Part shown: positions 39,709 through 54,700 of the stretch, piece by piece
Numbering within the stretch: position 1 is the stretch's first letter
Layout: each line of letters starts with the position of its first letter
Assembly (NCBI RefSeq): GCF_963576545.1
Contig: NC_083639.1
Span: forward strand, 19,826,118 to 19,890,117
From: Limanda limanda
Lineage: Eukaryota; Chordata; Actinopteri; Pleuronectiformes; Pleuronectidae
Direction of reading: 5' to 3'
DNA length: 64,000 nucleotides
Translations under genes and position numbers: made by a program
Notes under the pieces: model-generated
What the model saw: the letters and a program-made list of their open reading frames with translations, nothing else
Database searches by the model: none
What the model was told of the DNA's origin: nothing

Positions 39709-42700
39709 CCAAAAATATGATGATTTCATGTATGGGGCCAGACAACCACATTTACTCTGAAAGCATGGAGGAAACAGATAATCTGACAATCTAAACTTAA
39801 AAACATCTTAGCCTCTGGTAGGTAAACAATTAGTCCACTAAGGTTTCACTTTAGTCACTAAAAGTAAAAAAACAAATAATACAGTGGACACCGGATATAG
39901 CGATCACGGATATAGCGATCAACTGTTAAATGGATCAAAAAGCTTGGGGCAGAATCGCTCCTATACAGCAGCCGTATAAATATTATGGTTATAGTGATCA
40001 GTAGGTCCACTTACCTTGTGTCTGGACTGTACTGGGCCTGTCAGTAATTAACGGCTCCTCTCTGTGTCTCTTTCACTGCCAAACGAATCGAGCCAGACCA
40101 AATGCATTCATGGTCTTAGTTTCCAAATTCTGTTGTTTTTACCCAGTCTTAAGTGTCTGATCACACTGTTTGTGCGTGTGAGTGCGTGTGTTGGAGAGGA
40201 AGAGAGCTAGCGGGACGGGCTGATGAAAGCACGGGCAGCTATGAAGAAAGATTTGACTAATTTAAGTAATTATGTGTTGATCAGTGTAGATATTATGGCG
40301 TCATTTTGGGGGGAATGTGTGTAAGCACACACAGTTGTGGTGCTCTGTGGATTGAGGTGCAGCCATTGTCCTCTTTCCAAGAACTGACAAGCATGAGCTC
40401 TTCATAGAAACCACTCACACTAATGTCTGTCTGTTAAATAAATAGTCTACAGGCAGCGGCCAGTTAGCTTGGTAAAATGGCAATATATATGAATTTAGAG
40501 CTTTCTGTTTGGATAAAAGAAGATGTCACTCTTTCTTAATTCAGGGGCTACGAAGATGTGGCCACTCAAGACGGTGTAGTGTGTGGAGGCCGATGAGACG
40601 TTCTGGTCTATTGTAGATTTCTTATTTCTATCAGCAGCTTGTCCTGCCCTGACGGTTGATCGAGCAGCTCTCAAGTCTCATTGAGATTAAGAATCTCTTA
40701 TCAAGGGAGACCTTGCAAAAATAGGCAGCAGCACTGGTGAAAACACAGCACAGGCAAAAAACACGTAGGCTAGTTACGACCCAAAAAATAAACACAACTT
40801 AAAAACAAGATCAAAAGAACCAAATAAGATTCCAGACACACAACCGAGTAAGTTAAAAACAGCAACATTTTATACAAGCTGCCTCCAGTTATTTTATTCT
40901 GCTTTTAAAGGCATTTAGTGAGATTAGCTTTAAATGGCCCATATTGTGTAAACTAATAATCCCCCTAATACTATCTGTATTAGGGGTTAGTAGGGACCCT
41001 CAAAGTATGAAAACAGTCACTCCGCTGACTTTTTCACTCAGTCCATTTGAATAGAAATACTTTATGTAATTTAAACTTCATGATGGATGGGATGCAAGGA
41101 AGAGAATGTGTCTGTGCATGTTCCTCCTAAGAGCGTTACTGTGAGAGACCAGCTGTTACACTTTACTTCTTCTGAAGTGCTGTGTCACTGTGCCCAGTAC
41201 GAAGTAAAGTCTACGAAACTCCACTGTAACTCGCCTTTAAGCCCATTTGTCACCATCGTGCCCGTCTAATTCAGAGATACCAGCAGATGTTACTGAGTGT
41301 TGTGTCTTAAGGGAGAGCCTGTAACCTGGATGACATTTCTGCCGCCCAGAGGTGATCTCACTGAAGGAGAAAATCAATCAACTTCTCCTGGAAAAAACAA
41401 GGAGACTGTATTTCTGTGATTACAAGATTTATGCTCCCTGGCTGAGAGCGCCCGGCCCACAGCAGTCACTGTACAGCTCTGACATGTCCACACTGTGCAT
41501 AAGCACCACAGCTGTTTTACTTGCCATTGATTTTTACACAAACCACTGAATTCTGAATCCCTAGAATTCCACTGATGATGCTGTTCATCGGAGCAGTAAC
41601 AATAAAGTGTGAAAACAGCAAACACTGATCCCAAGAAAAAAGAAATGTGTGCAGCCTTCATAACAATGTAAACGTGAATTCATGTGTGTAACCACAATGC
41701 TGTGTCATTTTGTTGATTCACTTGTGGTGAATCCAAGCTTCTTTTGTGAGGATTTACACAATATGACTGACACACAGGCCTTTAATGTGCGCTCAGGATT
41801 TTCCATATTTCCATATACTTTGCCCCTTTTGGTGTTTTTCTGTCTTCCTGAGTCTCTCTGATACGTATGTGTCTGTGTCATCAGGGATTTTCAGGTGACC
41901 TGATGGTGAGGAACATTCAGCTGAAGCACTCTGGGAAGTATGTGTGCATGGTACACACAGAAGTCGACACGGTTTCAGCAGCAGCAGACCTAATTGTCAG
42001 AGGTACGCCTGTTCCTCCTCACTTACACCGCTTGTCATTTTGCAGCAGTCTCTCCGGAGGTTCTCTGTCTCTTGTTTTGTGGGGTAGTATGTGCGTGTTT
42101 CTTTAGATTTCAACACACCAGCGAAATCCCACTGCTGTCAGGGAAGAGATGTATCACCTCAATGTCAGGTTTCAGATATGAACCGCTTTAAGAGACTGTC
42201 AGATTGACAGCCATGAACTTTTTGAAATTAAAGAGTTGTTCTCTCTTAAACCCGTGGGCTCAGTGATCACGGCACTTTCTCAGGTAAATAACCTCCAACG
42301 CTTCAGGGCAGTAATAAATATCAGAACCCAGCTTGAAAATACTTCACAGAAACAACCATAACAACACCATATATATTGTGCATTGCATCTCTGATGTTAA
42401 ACTTGAACTGTCTTTAATTTATCAAACAGATATTATATATTTGTGTATACATGTATATGGACATGTGTTTCCCCCTTTAAAGGGATAATTCAGCAAAGCA
42501 GGAAAATTCCCTCATTATCTTCTCACTACTATGTCGATGGAGGGATGGGTGTCAGGGGTAAACAGCAGTGCAGCCAAATCCAATACAATTGAAGTAACTG
42601 GTGATCACTTCTTCAAAGTTAAAAAAGCATCAGAGAAAACCTCATTTCACCGACCCCTCCATTGGCAAGTGATTTTCATTTTTGGGTGAACTATCCCTTT

Positions 42701-45700
42701 TAGGGGTTAAACTGTCAGTATACATTGCTTGTTTTACTTAAGAGGAAGAGTTGTCGCTTTGCCCTCTGATGTGGGTGACTATCTAATGTTACTGTAAAAC
42801 AGATGCAATTCCCATACTGAAAAAAGTGCTTCCATCAATGTTTTGTATTCACATTCCTCAATTTCAATTATGTTGGCTGGAAGTTAAAGAATATGAATAA
42901 GACAATATCACAACTTTATCTTAAAGTGCCCCCCCCCATTAACATTGGGATTCTTTTTAAATTAAGTCTGAAATTAAATCTGCACTCTGCTTTTCTTTTC
43001 TTTCTTGCTTTTCTTAGGAAATATGTCTTAAATTTGAGATTTATTTACAGGGAGACATGAGTATAGTTACCAAACATGAATTTGTTTTTCATTGGTGTTG
43101 TGGATTTTGCTGTCTCATTAGTCAGTCAGTGTATTTATAACATCTCGATTCCATCTCTGAGCTGCCACAGTGTATTCCTGTTGTTCACCGATGGTTCAGT
43201 TGTTTGCTGTTGTTTTGTTGTGTATTTGTTTTACTGCTCTCTCCATTTTGCATTTGTTTGGTTTTCTGTCAGCCTTCTCTCCCTGGTTCTGACCTTTGCC
43301 AGTCTCCACCAACCATAAGCCTTGTTTGTTTTTATCATCGCTCTGAACTCTTCATCTCTGCCTGAGAGTCTGGGTCATTTTGGGTCCTTGCCCAGGGTCT
43401 CTTTTGCAGGATGAACAAATCAGTTTTAGAACACCTCCCTATAGAGTACAATCCGAAGCCTGTTGCACGTATACACAATCAAATTTGAATTAAAAATTGA
43501 TCGGTACAGATTGAATAATATTATTCCTTTTAATTAATGGTTTTCAGAATTTTCTACTAAAAATGGACAACTCATTTCGTAGGATGTTTTTTCTATTATA
43601 GAACTACAACCGATTGTAGCTAACACCGTGTCTTCTTCCTTTGTTTTTTCTGGGCATTAAGGGATTTGAGAACTTTACATCTAAAACTTGCATTAGTTAT
43701 AGAGGCCCAGTGCTCCAAAATAACTGCTGAGTATAAATCAGAGGTCTGTAATCAGTACATAGAAAAATTGTGAAGAAGCCTCCTGGAGTCAAATGAATGG
43801 ATCTTTCCTTATGTTTCTCTGATTTTATTAATTTTTTTCATTGAGTTTTTATTGTATAATTTTTATTTTAGTGTTTCAATATATTGAGAACATACATTTT
43901 TATCAGTACACCGGTTCTGTCATATTTTGTGCATTCATATCATCTCTCTTGTATTGTGTAGTTTGCTGGGTTACACCTTATGTAATATATATAAAAAAAA
44001 TTTGTTAATACAGAAATGCAATAGAAGTGTAGGCTGACCTCAAGCTGGGCATTAGCAGTGTTGTACTGGCAGAGCCTGGCAGCAAGAGACTGCAGCCAAA
44101 GTCAGATGCTGCAGCTTTGACACGCAGATTGTACTGTATGTTTTTTTGTCTGACTAATCTGAGACAGAGCATTGTTGATACCCAGTGATCTTCTTCCAAG
44201 CAGCAGGTCGCCCCGCTGAGGCTTCACTGCTACTTTTGCAGAGATTTGCGGAGCTTAGCAGGAAATCTCATGACGGTTAGCCAAGTCCCGGCTTGTTTGT
44301 TTGATCTCATGTTGCTGCTTAAACTAATTTCAATTAGATCACTGTTGAAAATCCAGCCTTGTTTTCCCCAAATCCCTTGTCATTAAAATTGTCTCATTAT
44401 AAATACTGATTTCTCTCATATCAGTTTGCTGGTTGAGGCACACACATGTTTACATTTCTAAATGTCCTTCTCATTTGACAATTTAACCGTTATAATTCTG
44501 TGGATTGATAACACTGGCCCACCCTATCTCCACTAGCCCTGCATTTGGGGTTAATCCCTGCGTTATGAATCACTTAACACCTCTGTTGGGTTCTCCGTCT
44601 GACGTTACTCACCTGCCAGGATTTCATTTGTTTTGGCTGTGGCTGTCCATTGAGGCTGATGTAGGAACCTCTCCCTGTTTCTGGGTATTGCAGGACCCCC
44701 GGGTGCCCCGGAGGGCCTGGTGGTGACGGACATCACCGACAACACTGTGCAACTTTCCTGGGGCTCTGGACCTGACAACCACAGCCCTGTGACCATGTAC
44801 ATGGTGCAGGCCCGGACCTCTTTCTCTATAGGCTGGCAGACTGTGAGAACAGGTAACAGCTGCAACACCATCCCACTCTTTTTATTAAACTAGTCAGTAC
44901 TGCGGACAGACTGTGTCATCTGTGAGGCTATGATCGTTCATAATGTTCTTGTGAATGATAGAGAGTTTGAACAAGCTGTTTAGACAGCTGCATTCGTTTT
45001 AGTGCACAGTTAACAGTTAACAATGTAGTTGTGGGTTGTAATATCATGTGTTGATCTCTTTGCTACTTAATTATCCCATAAGAAAACAGACATTAGTTGT
45101 ACTCTTCAATATTTTCCCCAACCCTAATTTAAATTGTCTAGTACTATGCCGTGTATAGTAGATGCTTAATATTCCATTGGTAGATTTACTCTCTCCAGAG
45201 GAGAGAAGTCATATTGTAGCTCTCGAAATAGTCCAGTGATTATGCAACATGTTTAAAGAGCTATTTATTATCCTGTGCATAGTTGTTTGGGAATGTAGAA
45301 AATAATTCTAACAAAAACTGAAAAGAGATAAAGCAACAGGCCTGAAAACCAATACAGATGAAGAACAGTATATACTGTATCTGTTGCAGCCTCTTGATTA
45401 CATTAGCATATACAGTAGAAAATACAAGTAATGTTAGCATGCATGAAAAAGCTGCTGTTTGTTTGCTGCACAAGTTAAAAGCACAGTAGCTCCTTTAGTC
45501 CGGATTCTGTATAAATGACTTCCACATGCATGAAAAACTACATTTAGATACAGTATATGCAAGAGGTCTTGGTGCAAAAACTAGTATTGGGATGTTACAA
45601 AGCTAATTTAATGTGTTACTGTGCTTAAGTTCATTGATACTTTACTTCAGTAGACTTCTTTTTAGGTACATTTCCCATTACCTCCATTACGTATATCAGC

Positions 45701-48700
45701 AATTGCATTACATGATCACACTACAGCAGCTGCATCACCGGTAAAACATCTGATCAGGATTCAGAAGGGGCCACTGAGACTCGGCCATTGATTATTATAA
45801 CAAAGTGTTTTCAGTAGCATCATCTGCAGCAGTCTTTATCAATATGTAAGAGTCTGTATTATTCCTGTATTAAACAATATATACAGTAGGTACAGTTAAG
45901 GACATAGTTGGCTATTGTATTTGGTTTATTAGTTCCTACACTAAAATTCTAAACACACATCAAATTGATCATTGTAACATTAATAGAGCCTGAAACAAAG
46001 ACTCTTGCAGGAAGTTGTTGAGCTAAGTTACATTTTTTCTGAATAATTCAATTTTTTTATTGCATTTAGGTGTAAAATTTTATCATCAGAACATGAGGAG
46101 TTGCGGACATGGTGTGCCCTTGAATGTATTGTCATTCAAATAGTTTAATAAGATTTACAAATGTCAGCAACTCATTTTGAGTGAAACGCTTTCTAAATGT
46201 GTTGGAGACTAAATGTGAAATGTGCCTCAGTGTTTAAAAAAAGTGTAATAAAAAAACAAAACACATCTCAATTCTAAATTCTTTAATCCTAGTTCCTGAT
46301 TCTGTGCCTGGACAGATGATGCATGCCACAGTGACGGATCTGAACCCCTGGGTGGATTATGAATTCAGGGTGGTGGCAATCAACAGTGTTGGTGTAGGAG
46401 AACCCAGCACGCCATCAAAACAGATCCGAACCAAAGCCGCAGGTATCCTCTCAATTTGTTGTTTCTCTTCATAACAAATTAATCAGTCCCACTTGGAAAA
46501 TGTAATTTAACTGTTTGATGAGTTTCACTTTCCCTCAGTGTTCCGTGTTGTTCCCTTTCATGCCAGTACTTTGATTACTGAGACTCATGCTAAATAGGTG
46601 GAAATTGAATGACACTTTTAAACATTTAAGTATCAGCACTGTGTGTGCGTGTGTGCTTGTGTGTGTGTGTGTGTGTTACTTAACGCCACGATTAATTAAT
46701 GGTTACATCCATTGATAATGTGAAACATTCCCCACAAATGCCATGAGACATCAACATGAAAAGTGTCTATTTTGAGCTGGTTAGCTGAGTAATTCCATCC
46801 TGCAGGTTGACTAAAAAGGGAACAAATGTCCAATTGTGCCTCACACACAGTGCCGACATACGCCGCTGGTCTAATAACTTCACCGTACATGAGTGGTAAT
46901 GCCTCTGTCAACATAAAGACCTATTTCCTCTGCTGTGTGATTAACCCGTTTGTGTAAATAAGAAGCTTGTGATGAGTGGCTCTGATCACCTTGTTCAAAG
47001 CCGTGTATTAACAGAATCCTCTGCACCTGCCTTACACACACCAGTCCAAACCTGAGGGGTGATTACGTTTCCTTTGTGCCTCTTTAGTTCCCAAGGTTGC
47101 ACCAGTTAATGTGAGCGGTGGCGGAGGAGCCCGAGGAGAACTTGTCATCATTTGGGAGGTAAGAGGATCATGGGTATTTTTTGAGTGGGCAATGATTGTG
47201 GGAGAGCATTCTCTGAATCTTTGGACAAGAATGGACTTCTGGCAGAGTTAGTGTGGCTGAGGTTGTCTGGCTCCAGCGCTGTGGCTTTTAATTAAAGGCG
47301 TAGCTTTTCTGATTTACTGCCTGCAGTTTTCCCTTGTTGTCTAAATCAAAACCAAGATTTGCAAGCAGGAGCAAATGTTGCATGTTTACATCTAGAATTA
47401 CGTAAAGACTTTAAATCTTTTGGGTGTGATTCAAAGGGAGCAAGATTTTACCTCTGTACGTTTTATCCCTCATTTAATTTCTGCGCACACTTGTTTATGT
47501 TAAAGATGTAACTTTTCTGTTTTTATCTCAGCCAGTTCCAGAGGAACAGCAGAGCGGAGAGGACTTTGGCTATGTGGTGGCTTTCCGCCCACTCGGCAGC
47601 AGCACCTGGATCCAGACGGTGCTGGCATCGCCCGATGCATCCCGATATATTTGCAGAAACGACAGCATCGCACCCCTGACCCTGTTTGAAGTGAAGGTGG
47701 GCGTGTACAACAGCCTGGGGGAGGGCCAGTTCAGCCGTGTTGTTCGAGTTTTTTCTGCGGAGGAGGGTGAGTTTATTCACCTGCATGCGCCGCAAAGCTG
47801 ATTGTGTTAATTCCTGAAAATGAATGATTTCACTCTTAATTGCAAACATGTATAATTCATGATCTATCCTCTTAAGAGCCCTCGGAGGCACCGGCAAAAG
47901 TGCGCGGCCGCGCTTTGTCAGCCACCGAGATCGAGGTGTACTGGGAACCAGTTCCCTCGAGGGCCAGCAGGGAGAAGATCATTGCTTATGAGGTATGTAA
48001 AAAAAACAAGGTGGAATAATAGCGTTACATGGAGCTTCAAAACAAGTAAAAAAGAAATCCCAGAATGACTGACATTACAGTCCGCTGGCGTTGAGCTGAG
48101 TCTGACTGCCAATAATGACAAAGTTGAAATATTCTGACATTAAACTAGTCTATGTGTTGGAGTGGCAGGTCTTTCAGGGGCTAATCCCAGGGATGAAGAG
48201 GTCTGTTGGCAGCTCCTCTAGACTCTGAAAAGAGCTCAATACCCAAGGCTGTCTGACAGCTGCTATTAAAAAAATATAAAATAAATAAATAAATAAAAGT
48301 GTGAACATCATACATCACTATCCCCTACAACAAAAACACTCCTGGGATTGGGCTGTGGAAAAGCCTAGATAGAAAAAGACTGTCTCTCCTAGACCCCAGA
48401 TATATGGCCGGGTCTCCCCAGGTGGCCTGAAGCTTTGAGGTCAATGCCAGTGTTTGGTCCACACATGGTTATAAAACAGAGGATTGTAGAACAGAGACTG
48501 AGACAGAGCAAGGGAGCTGTGCTGAGAGTATTCATTGTAAACACACTGAAAATAAATGTGCTAATATGCTTGAATATAAAACAAAGAAGGTTAGTAACAA
48601 TATGAATGTATTTTGGAAACTTTTTTATGCAAAATTTTGATGCTTCTCTTCTTTAAACCAATACCCATGTTTATCACGTGTTTTAATGTAGGAAGCTTCT

Positions 48701-51700
48701 ACTAACTGGCCAGAAATTAATCATTAGCCCTCTTCAGAAAAAAAACCCATAGACAAATTGGGTTATGACTTTTTCTGGAGTTTGCCTTTCACACATGAAC
48801 AATGCAGCAGGAGATTTTCCGCTCAGATACGTTAACAACAACACATACATCTCAGACGGAGGTGAGGTGTGGAGCAGCATTTGGGAGGCAGAACCTAAAG
48901 TATTATGTCCACTGCGGAGATCACATGTTTGTGTTTACAGCACATCGAGAACAGGGTCTGCTCTCATCACAACAAACTCTCCTGACATCTTGGTTGCTGT
49001 CCTCATACCTGTCTGGCACAGCTATTTCACAGCTTCCTGCAGACTTTCTCCATCCAGCCCCCTGGCATATAGTCTGCAGAAAGTACAGAGGCTCTCACTC
49101 GGACATTTGCGTTCACACCAACAGGCCATCAGCAGAATGTCTCTCTTTCTATTTGGCTACAACTCTTCAGGGAAAGCTCATTTTGAAGAGATAGTTCAAT
49201 GAAAAATGCAAATTCCCTCATTATCGACTCACCACTATGCCGACGGAGGGGTCTGTGAAGTGTTAAAAATATGTGTTGTAGTTTGCGTTGCTGCCAATTA
49301 AAATACAATTGAAGTAATTGATGACCACTTCTTCATAGTTAAATACAAAAATTAAAAACAACTGAGAAAAATAGAATGCCTCCACACTGCTCCTGTGGTG
49401 TCATCCAAGTGTCCCTAAGCCCCGACATTCAAATTTGAATGTGAACTTGAAAAACTTGTATTTAAGAAATATGGTAATTTTCATGTGGTGTATTTTCCGA
49501 CATATCATGTTTTATTCCCACCTGTAAGGAAGTTAACAGGGGATGTGGTTAAACAGTGAGCTGAATTGTGAAAGAATGACATAAAATGCATGTGTTTTAT
49601 GGAGACAGCCCTGTTTGTTTTGCTCTGTGTGATATCAGTAACCTCACTGTGCTGTGTAATGATGAATCCATAGCGCTGTCCATGGTGCTGAACTAGCAGA
49701 TGGATTTGTTGTGCACTGTCTTCTCTCTATTTTACATTCATTGTACAAATACCCCAAACATATCCCAGTATGACATAAATACTCTTCTCCATCACCTCAA
49801 TTATCATGATATTAACATAGTCTAAAGCCTCTTATTTTGAGAGAACAATGAAGCATAATGTTTAGGTTCTACTGATTTCATGATAGTGTGGCCTGTGACC
49901 TTGTAGAAGGTTCACGACATAACTCAAAATATTTGACATTTCCATGGTCACAGCAAGTATGCACCGAGGGAAGAGAAACACTTGAACCTCACGGCACTAG
50001 CACAAGTACTTACAACATGCAAACGCATCATAAATAATAATAATAACTTAACAAATTATAATTCTTTCACCATGCTTAAATGGTGTAATTGTTGTACTTG
50101 CTCTATAATGTATTAATTTGTCAGAGCGGAGGCAAATAAATATTCAAACTGTCCCTGGTGCTGGTGATGAAGTAGTGTTAATCCTTATTACTCAACTGAA
50201 ATATAATTTACGAAGCTACACAATCATAACAGAGGTAAGCTTATTCATCCTCTTCCCCTTCTTTTTTTATAAAATAATTATTTTACACGAAAAGAAGTGA
50301 TCATATTCATATTTTGTCCAAATCGTTTTCCTCTCTCTTTCTACAAACATGCAGATTATCATCCATCTATCATGATCAGGGTCATGATGGCAGCAGACAC
50401 ACATCCTTCCTCTCACCCACATCCTCCAGCTCCTCCTGGGAGACCCAGAGGTGTTTCCAGGTTAAATTAGATAATTAACCTCCCCAGCTTGCCCTGGCTC
50501 TGCCTCTGTGTCATCTCCTAGTTGGGTGTGTCTGGAAATCCTCCACATAGAGGCATCCAGACGTCCTCAAGATTAGGGTGAACAGAATCAAGGAAGGTTT
50601 GATCGTTTTTGAAATGTAAAGCTATTGTAGAGCTGCATGTTTTCATTCCTTCTTTACAACTCTTTAAATTAGAAGTGAGCTGTCACTCATTTATGTGACC
50701 TGCTATGGTTTATCATTGGATTTAATTTTTTTTTTTTTTTTTACAAAAGGGTTTTGACTTTTGACTCAGTCACTCCAGATGTGTGGCAGTGGGTGGGAAA
50801 GTCATATTTTTCAATGTTGCCTCTAGGTTTCTTTGAAGCAGCTGCTGGCTGCAAGTTCCTGGAAGGGAATGCACCCCCCGTTATGCCCTGATCTTTGGGC
50901 TTGTTGAACCGGTGCCATCTGGCTCTGACGAAGAAAGCAGCAGGATAAGACTCCCACAACATGTCCTGAACTTCATCATTGGCACTGCAGTAGCTCCTGT
51001 GGTGGGCCTGTAATAGGAGGCGGGATAAGGCTTCTTCACCAAGTTGGAGTTCCTTTTTTGTTGAAACTGTTTAGATTGGTTGGATTGAGAGGTAATTCTT
51101 GACCTTGGAAAGAGCAGTTGACAAAATAATCCCACCAGGGGGTCCATTTCTTTGAGACCCAGACCATATTACTAAATCTGCTCAGCAGTGATGAAATTAC
51201 GGATGTTTAAATAAGTCTTAAATATATTTTCCTCTTACCACTCTGTAAGATGTAAGCCTGAAGCACTGACTAGGAATATCTGGTAGGGTTATTAACAGGA
51301 GGTTCTGTGTCTCCATAAATAACCATATTGCTCCTCTCAAGTATGTTGTCCCTCAGGTATTAGTTTTGGGACCAATATTATTTTCACTGTCTATCCTGTA
51401 CTTCCTTTTGAACCTTTTATCCAAAGAAATTACATTTTCTTTCATTGTTTAAACAATTAAAGGTAGAAGTACCTGCTCATTAGATAAGATTAACCTGACA
51501 TGCTATGTTTACTCCATGGCAGTTAAGCAATGTTAAAAACTGAATGTCGCGAAAAGGTCTGTTCCTGAGGCCTGGTCAAAAAGTTGAGGTGATTGCTCTT
51601 TTACTGGCAACATTTATAACAAAGAGGTGGGTAAAATGTGAAGGAGAGGATTTCATAGTATTGACCAGATTAGTGTCCACCATGATTGTTGGCCAAAAAA

Positions 51701-54700
51701 GACATACAATGTGTGAAAAGTAATAATGTTATAATCAATTATCAACTAAAAATGTGATCCATTCCACATAGGAGATCAGAATTCTAATCCTGACTTTTTA
51801 GGGGGCAAGGGGGAGCTTTGTCCAGGACTGAAAGTTAGTGCGCAGTAAAATATTTTTGCCCATATTTGTAATAGACAGCTACAAATAGATGGTTTAGGAT
51901 GCAAGACTCGATATCACAATGACAAGCTAAAATATTCAAATTAAAAGACAAATGAAATAAAACCGTTATGAAGAGAAATAAAAAGCCTCGGAAGTGGCTA
52001 TTGCCAAGAGGGAAAATTTGGCTCACTGCAGTTAGATGAGAGGGGACATTAAGTGGGGGTACACCAGTGAGCTGATGAAGCAGCATAATGGAGCTACATA
52101 TGTGCAGATTCTGAAAACGGATCTGGAGCGGCCAATTGACTAATGGTCACTCAGAATTTGATAGGCCTTTTCTGCTAATATGCTGCTGTAACTACGCAGT
52201 CGGTGTAGACATACTCATACTCTTTTTCTGTCTATCGGGAGTCCTTTTCTTGTAGATGATTGTAAACTGTAATGGCAGTAGGACATGCCTCAACTAAAAA
52301 CTCCCTGGGCTGCATTGTTAGAAAGAGAACATCTAGTTAGAAGAAGGCAGCAGTGGCTCTAATGTCCAATCGTTGCACGTGTAGAAAGAGATAAAGGGCG
52401 ATAGAAACACATAGAAAACAACTTTTGACAACTGATAGAAGTGAGGTGGTGCATTGGATATGACTTTAGAAAAACAGCGTACCTGCTCTTTATGAGTCTT
52501 AAAATCGTACTGCTGTAGAATTCGTAGCGACCGGTAGAGGTTCAAAAATAACCTCATCCTTTAGTTACTTTTACAAGATCTTCCCATTGCAAGTCCTGCC
52601 CTTCAGGCAAAGACAGAGGGAGACATTGAAACTGAAGAAGTTTTACTATTAATAATGTACTGTCCATATACTCTGCCTGGAGGACAGCACTGTGCCAAAA
52701 TTCATTTTATCAGAGGCTTGTAGTGATAGGAATCAGGAATCAGACCCTGTTTAGGACCTGTTGTCAAATATTTTCTGATGTGTATTGCAGGGATTTAACT
52801 TTATGAAGCATACTAGCTGGCATGTGTGCTCTCTGAGAATGTTTACACAATGCACTTGAGTCAAGATATGCTTTAGGATGCTTTTGTGGGGCTGTGGCTC
52901 AGGAGGTGGAATGGGTCATCACTAATCAGAGGGTCGCTGTCGATCCCAGGGTCCATCACTTCGCCTGCCAAAGTGTCCTTTGGCAAAATACTGAAACCCT
53001 AATTGCCCCTTACAGTTGTTCCGGCAGTGTGTGAATGACAAGTGATAGAGAAAGTGTTGCACATAGATGCACTGTATGAATGTTGTTGTGAATGGCAGTG
53101 CTCAGTGGTCATCAAGACTAGAAAAGTGCTTTATAGACAGAGAACATAACATCAAATATTGTGACTTTGTTCAGGTACATTTACAATTTAATCGCATAAT
53201 ATTTTCACTTTTCCCCGTAAAATCTGGACTTTACTCTCGTAATATTACCAGAGTAAAATATATCTATCATTATTACAATTTTATCCTCTAAGTGTCCAAT
53301 TTTGTCCCCCTAATGTAGCCATAATACTCTGTCGTAATGATGCACTCTCTTTGGTAAAATATGTTTTTGTTGTTCAGCAACGCTATCGCTATTTACCATC
53401 AATATAGTGCTTTTTACATTAGAACTTATCAGCAGAGGATTAAATGCAGAATCACATTGATAAGTAAAAGCAATACTGAAATCTGCACTGATGTGTTTTC
53501 CATGGCCGACCACAGAGAGGAGGCAGCCAGCTGTGGCACAAAGGGCTCTTCACGCAAGTTGGCCAACAAATACCATTGAGGCATTACTATCAATGCCTCA
53601 TATTTCAAGTGTAGCGTCCTCCAATATGTCCACTTCATACGATAGAAGATAACAACTACTCATTCAGCTCAAAGTTTTGGAGCTAATATACAACAACATC
53701 CAGCTTTGTCTGCAGCTCTAAAGTGTCATTAAGGCACATTTTATCAAACTGCACGACCGCAACAACAGCACTCCTTTCTTCTTTAGGGACTTGTCTCTCC
53801 TCACTGGCATTTGTGTCATGAGACTGGAACCGCTGCTCGAAAGCCGAAAGAGAAGTAATATGACTGACTGAGAGGTTCATGAGTCATCACCACATCCTTC
53901 AATCCATCTCCCACTTCACCAAATCTTTCACTTCACACGCATGAATGAAAATAGCCGGCGCACTTGGACAGGCCCTCACCACAGAGTGATAGTACAAAGA
54001 GGTAAATACAGCTGCAGTTTTTAACAGAAGGAAAAAGTCCCTCTCTGCAGTTTTAACTGAAAACCTTTGAGACAGACTGCAGCACCACACCATCAGATCT
54101 AAAAGTCTTCACCATGGTTGATGTTGAGATCCTGTTAAAGACATTTTGACACGTTACATTAGCACTTTAAATAATTAAATTGATAATTATATATTATATG
54201 ATTATAAAAATGAGCCACATCCACTGCAACATCCGTCAACACCTTGATGTTCTGACTCACTTGTATTCAGTTGTAATAATCGTATTATTGTTTTGTGCGT
54301 GTACCATTCTGGCACACAGTTGTCCTCGAAGCATCAGTACTTTGGCAGGTGTTTTTGTGTGTCTATGGACAGGTTGTGTTACATTAAGAAAATGTCACAA
54401 CCACACAAAATTCAGTCACGAAACTTTACAGGTGTGCAGTTGTGATAAAAATGTAGATTGGTTTCAGTGCATGTGGTCTGACCCATGTGTTAATGACCAC
54501 TGAGTACACATGGGTCGGAATATTACGGGCATCCCATCCCATCAGCCTCTATATGAGGACTTACGCTCGGGCCACGCTGGATGTGTGAGCGGCGTGTGCG
54601 TCGCAGAACATCTTGCATTTCATTTTGTCGTCCATGTTATCAGGTCAAAGCAGCCACGTGTGAGCCCCACTGCTCCTGTGTGCTTCACAGCAAAATAGAA

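Larger units (their letters stand above)
39259..41884 (+). other. cntn6: Contactin intron between exons 12 and 13
   Basis: Holds a (TA)n run, a possible pogo/Tigger-type transposon fragment near 39.9 kb and a probable dispersed repeat near 40.65 kb. Confidence 0.7.

Noticed and set aside
48765..49202. 145-codon and 130-codon overlapping open frames
   Set aside because: They lie across dispersed repeat family A and the MITE-like copy; two frames open at once suggests composition, not coding.
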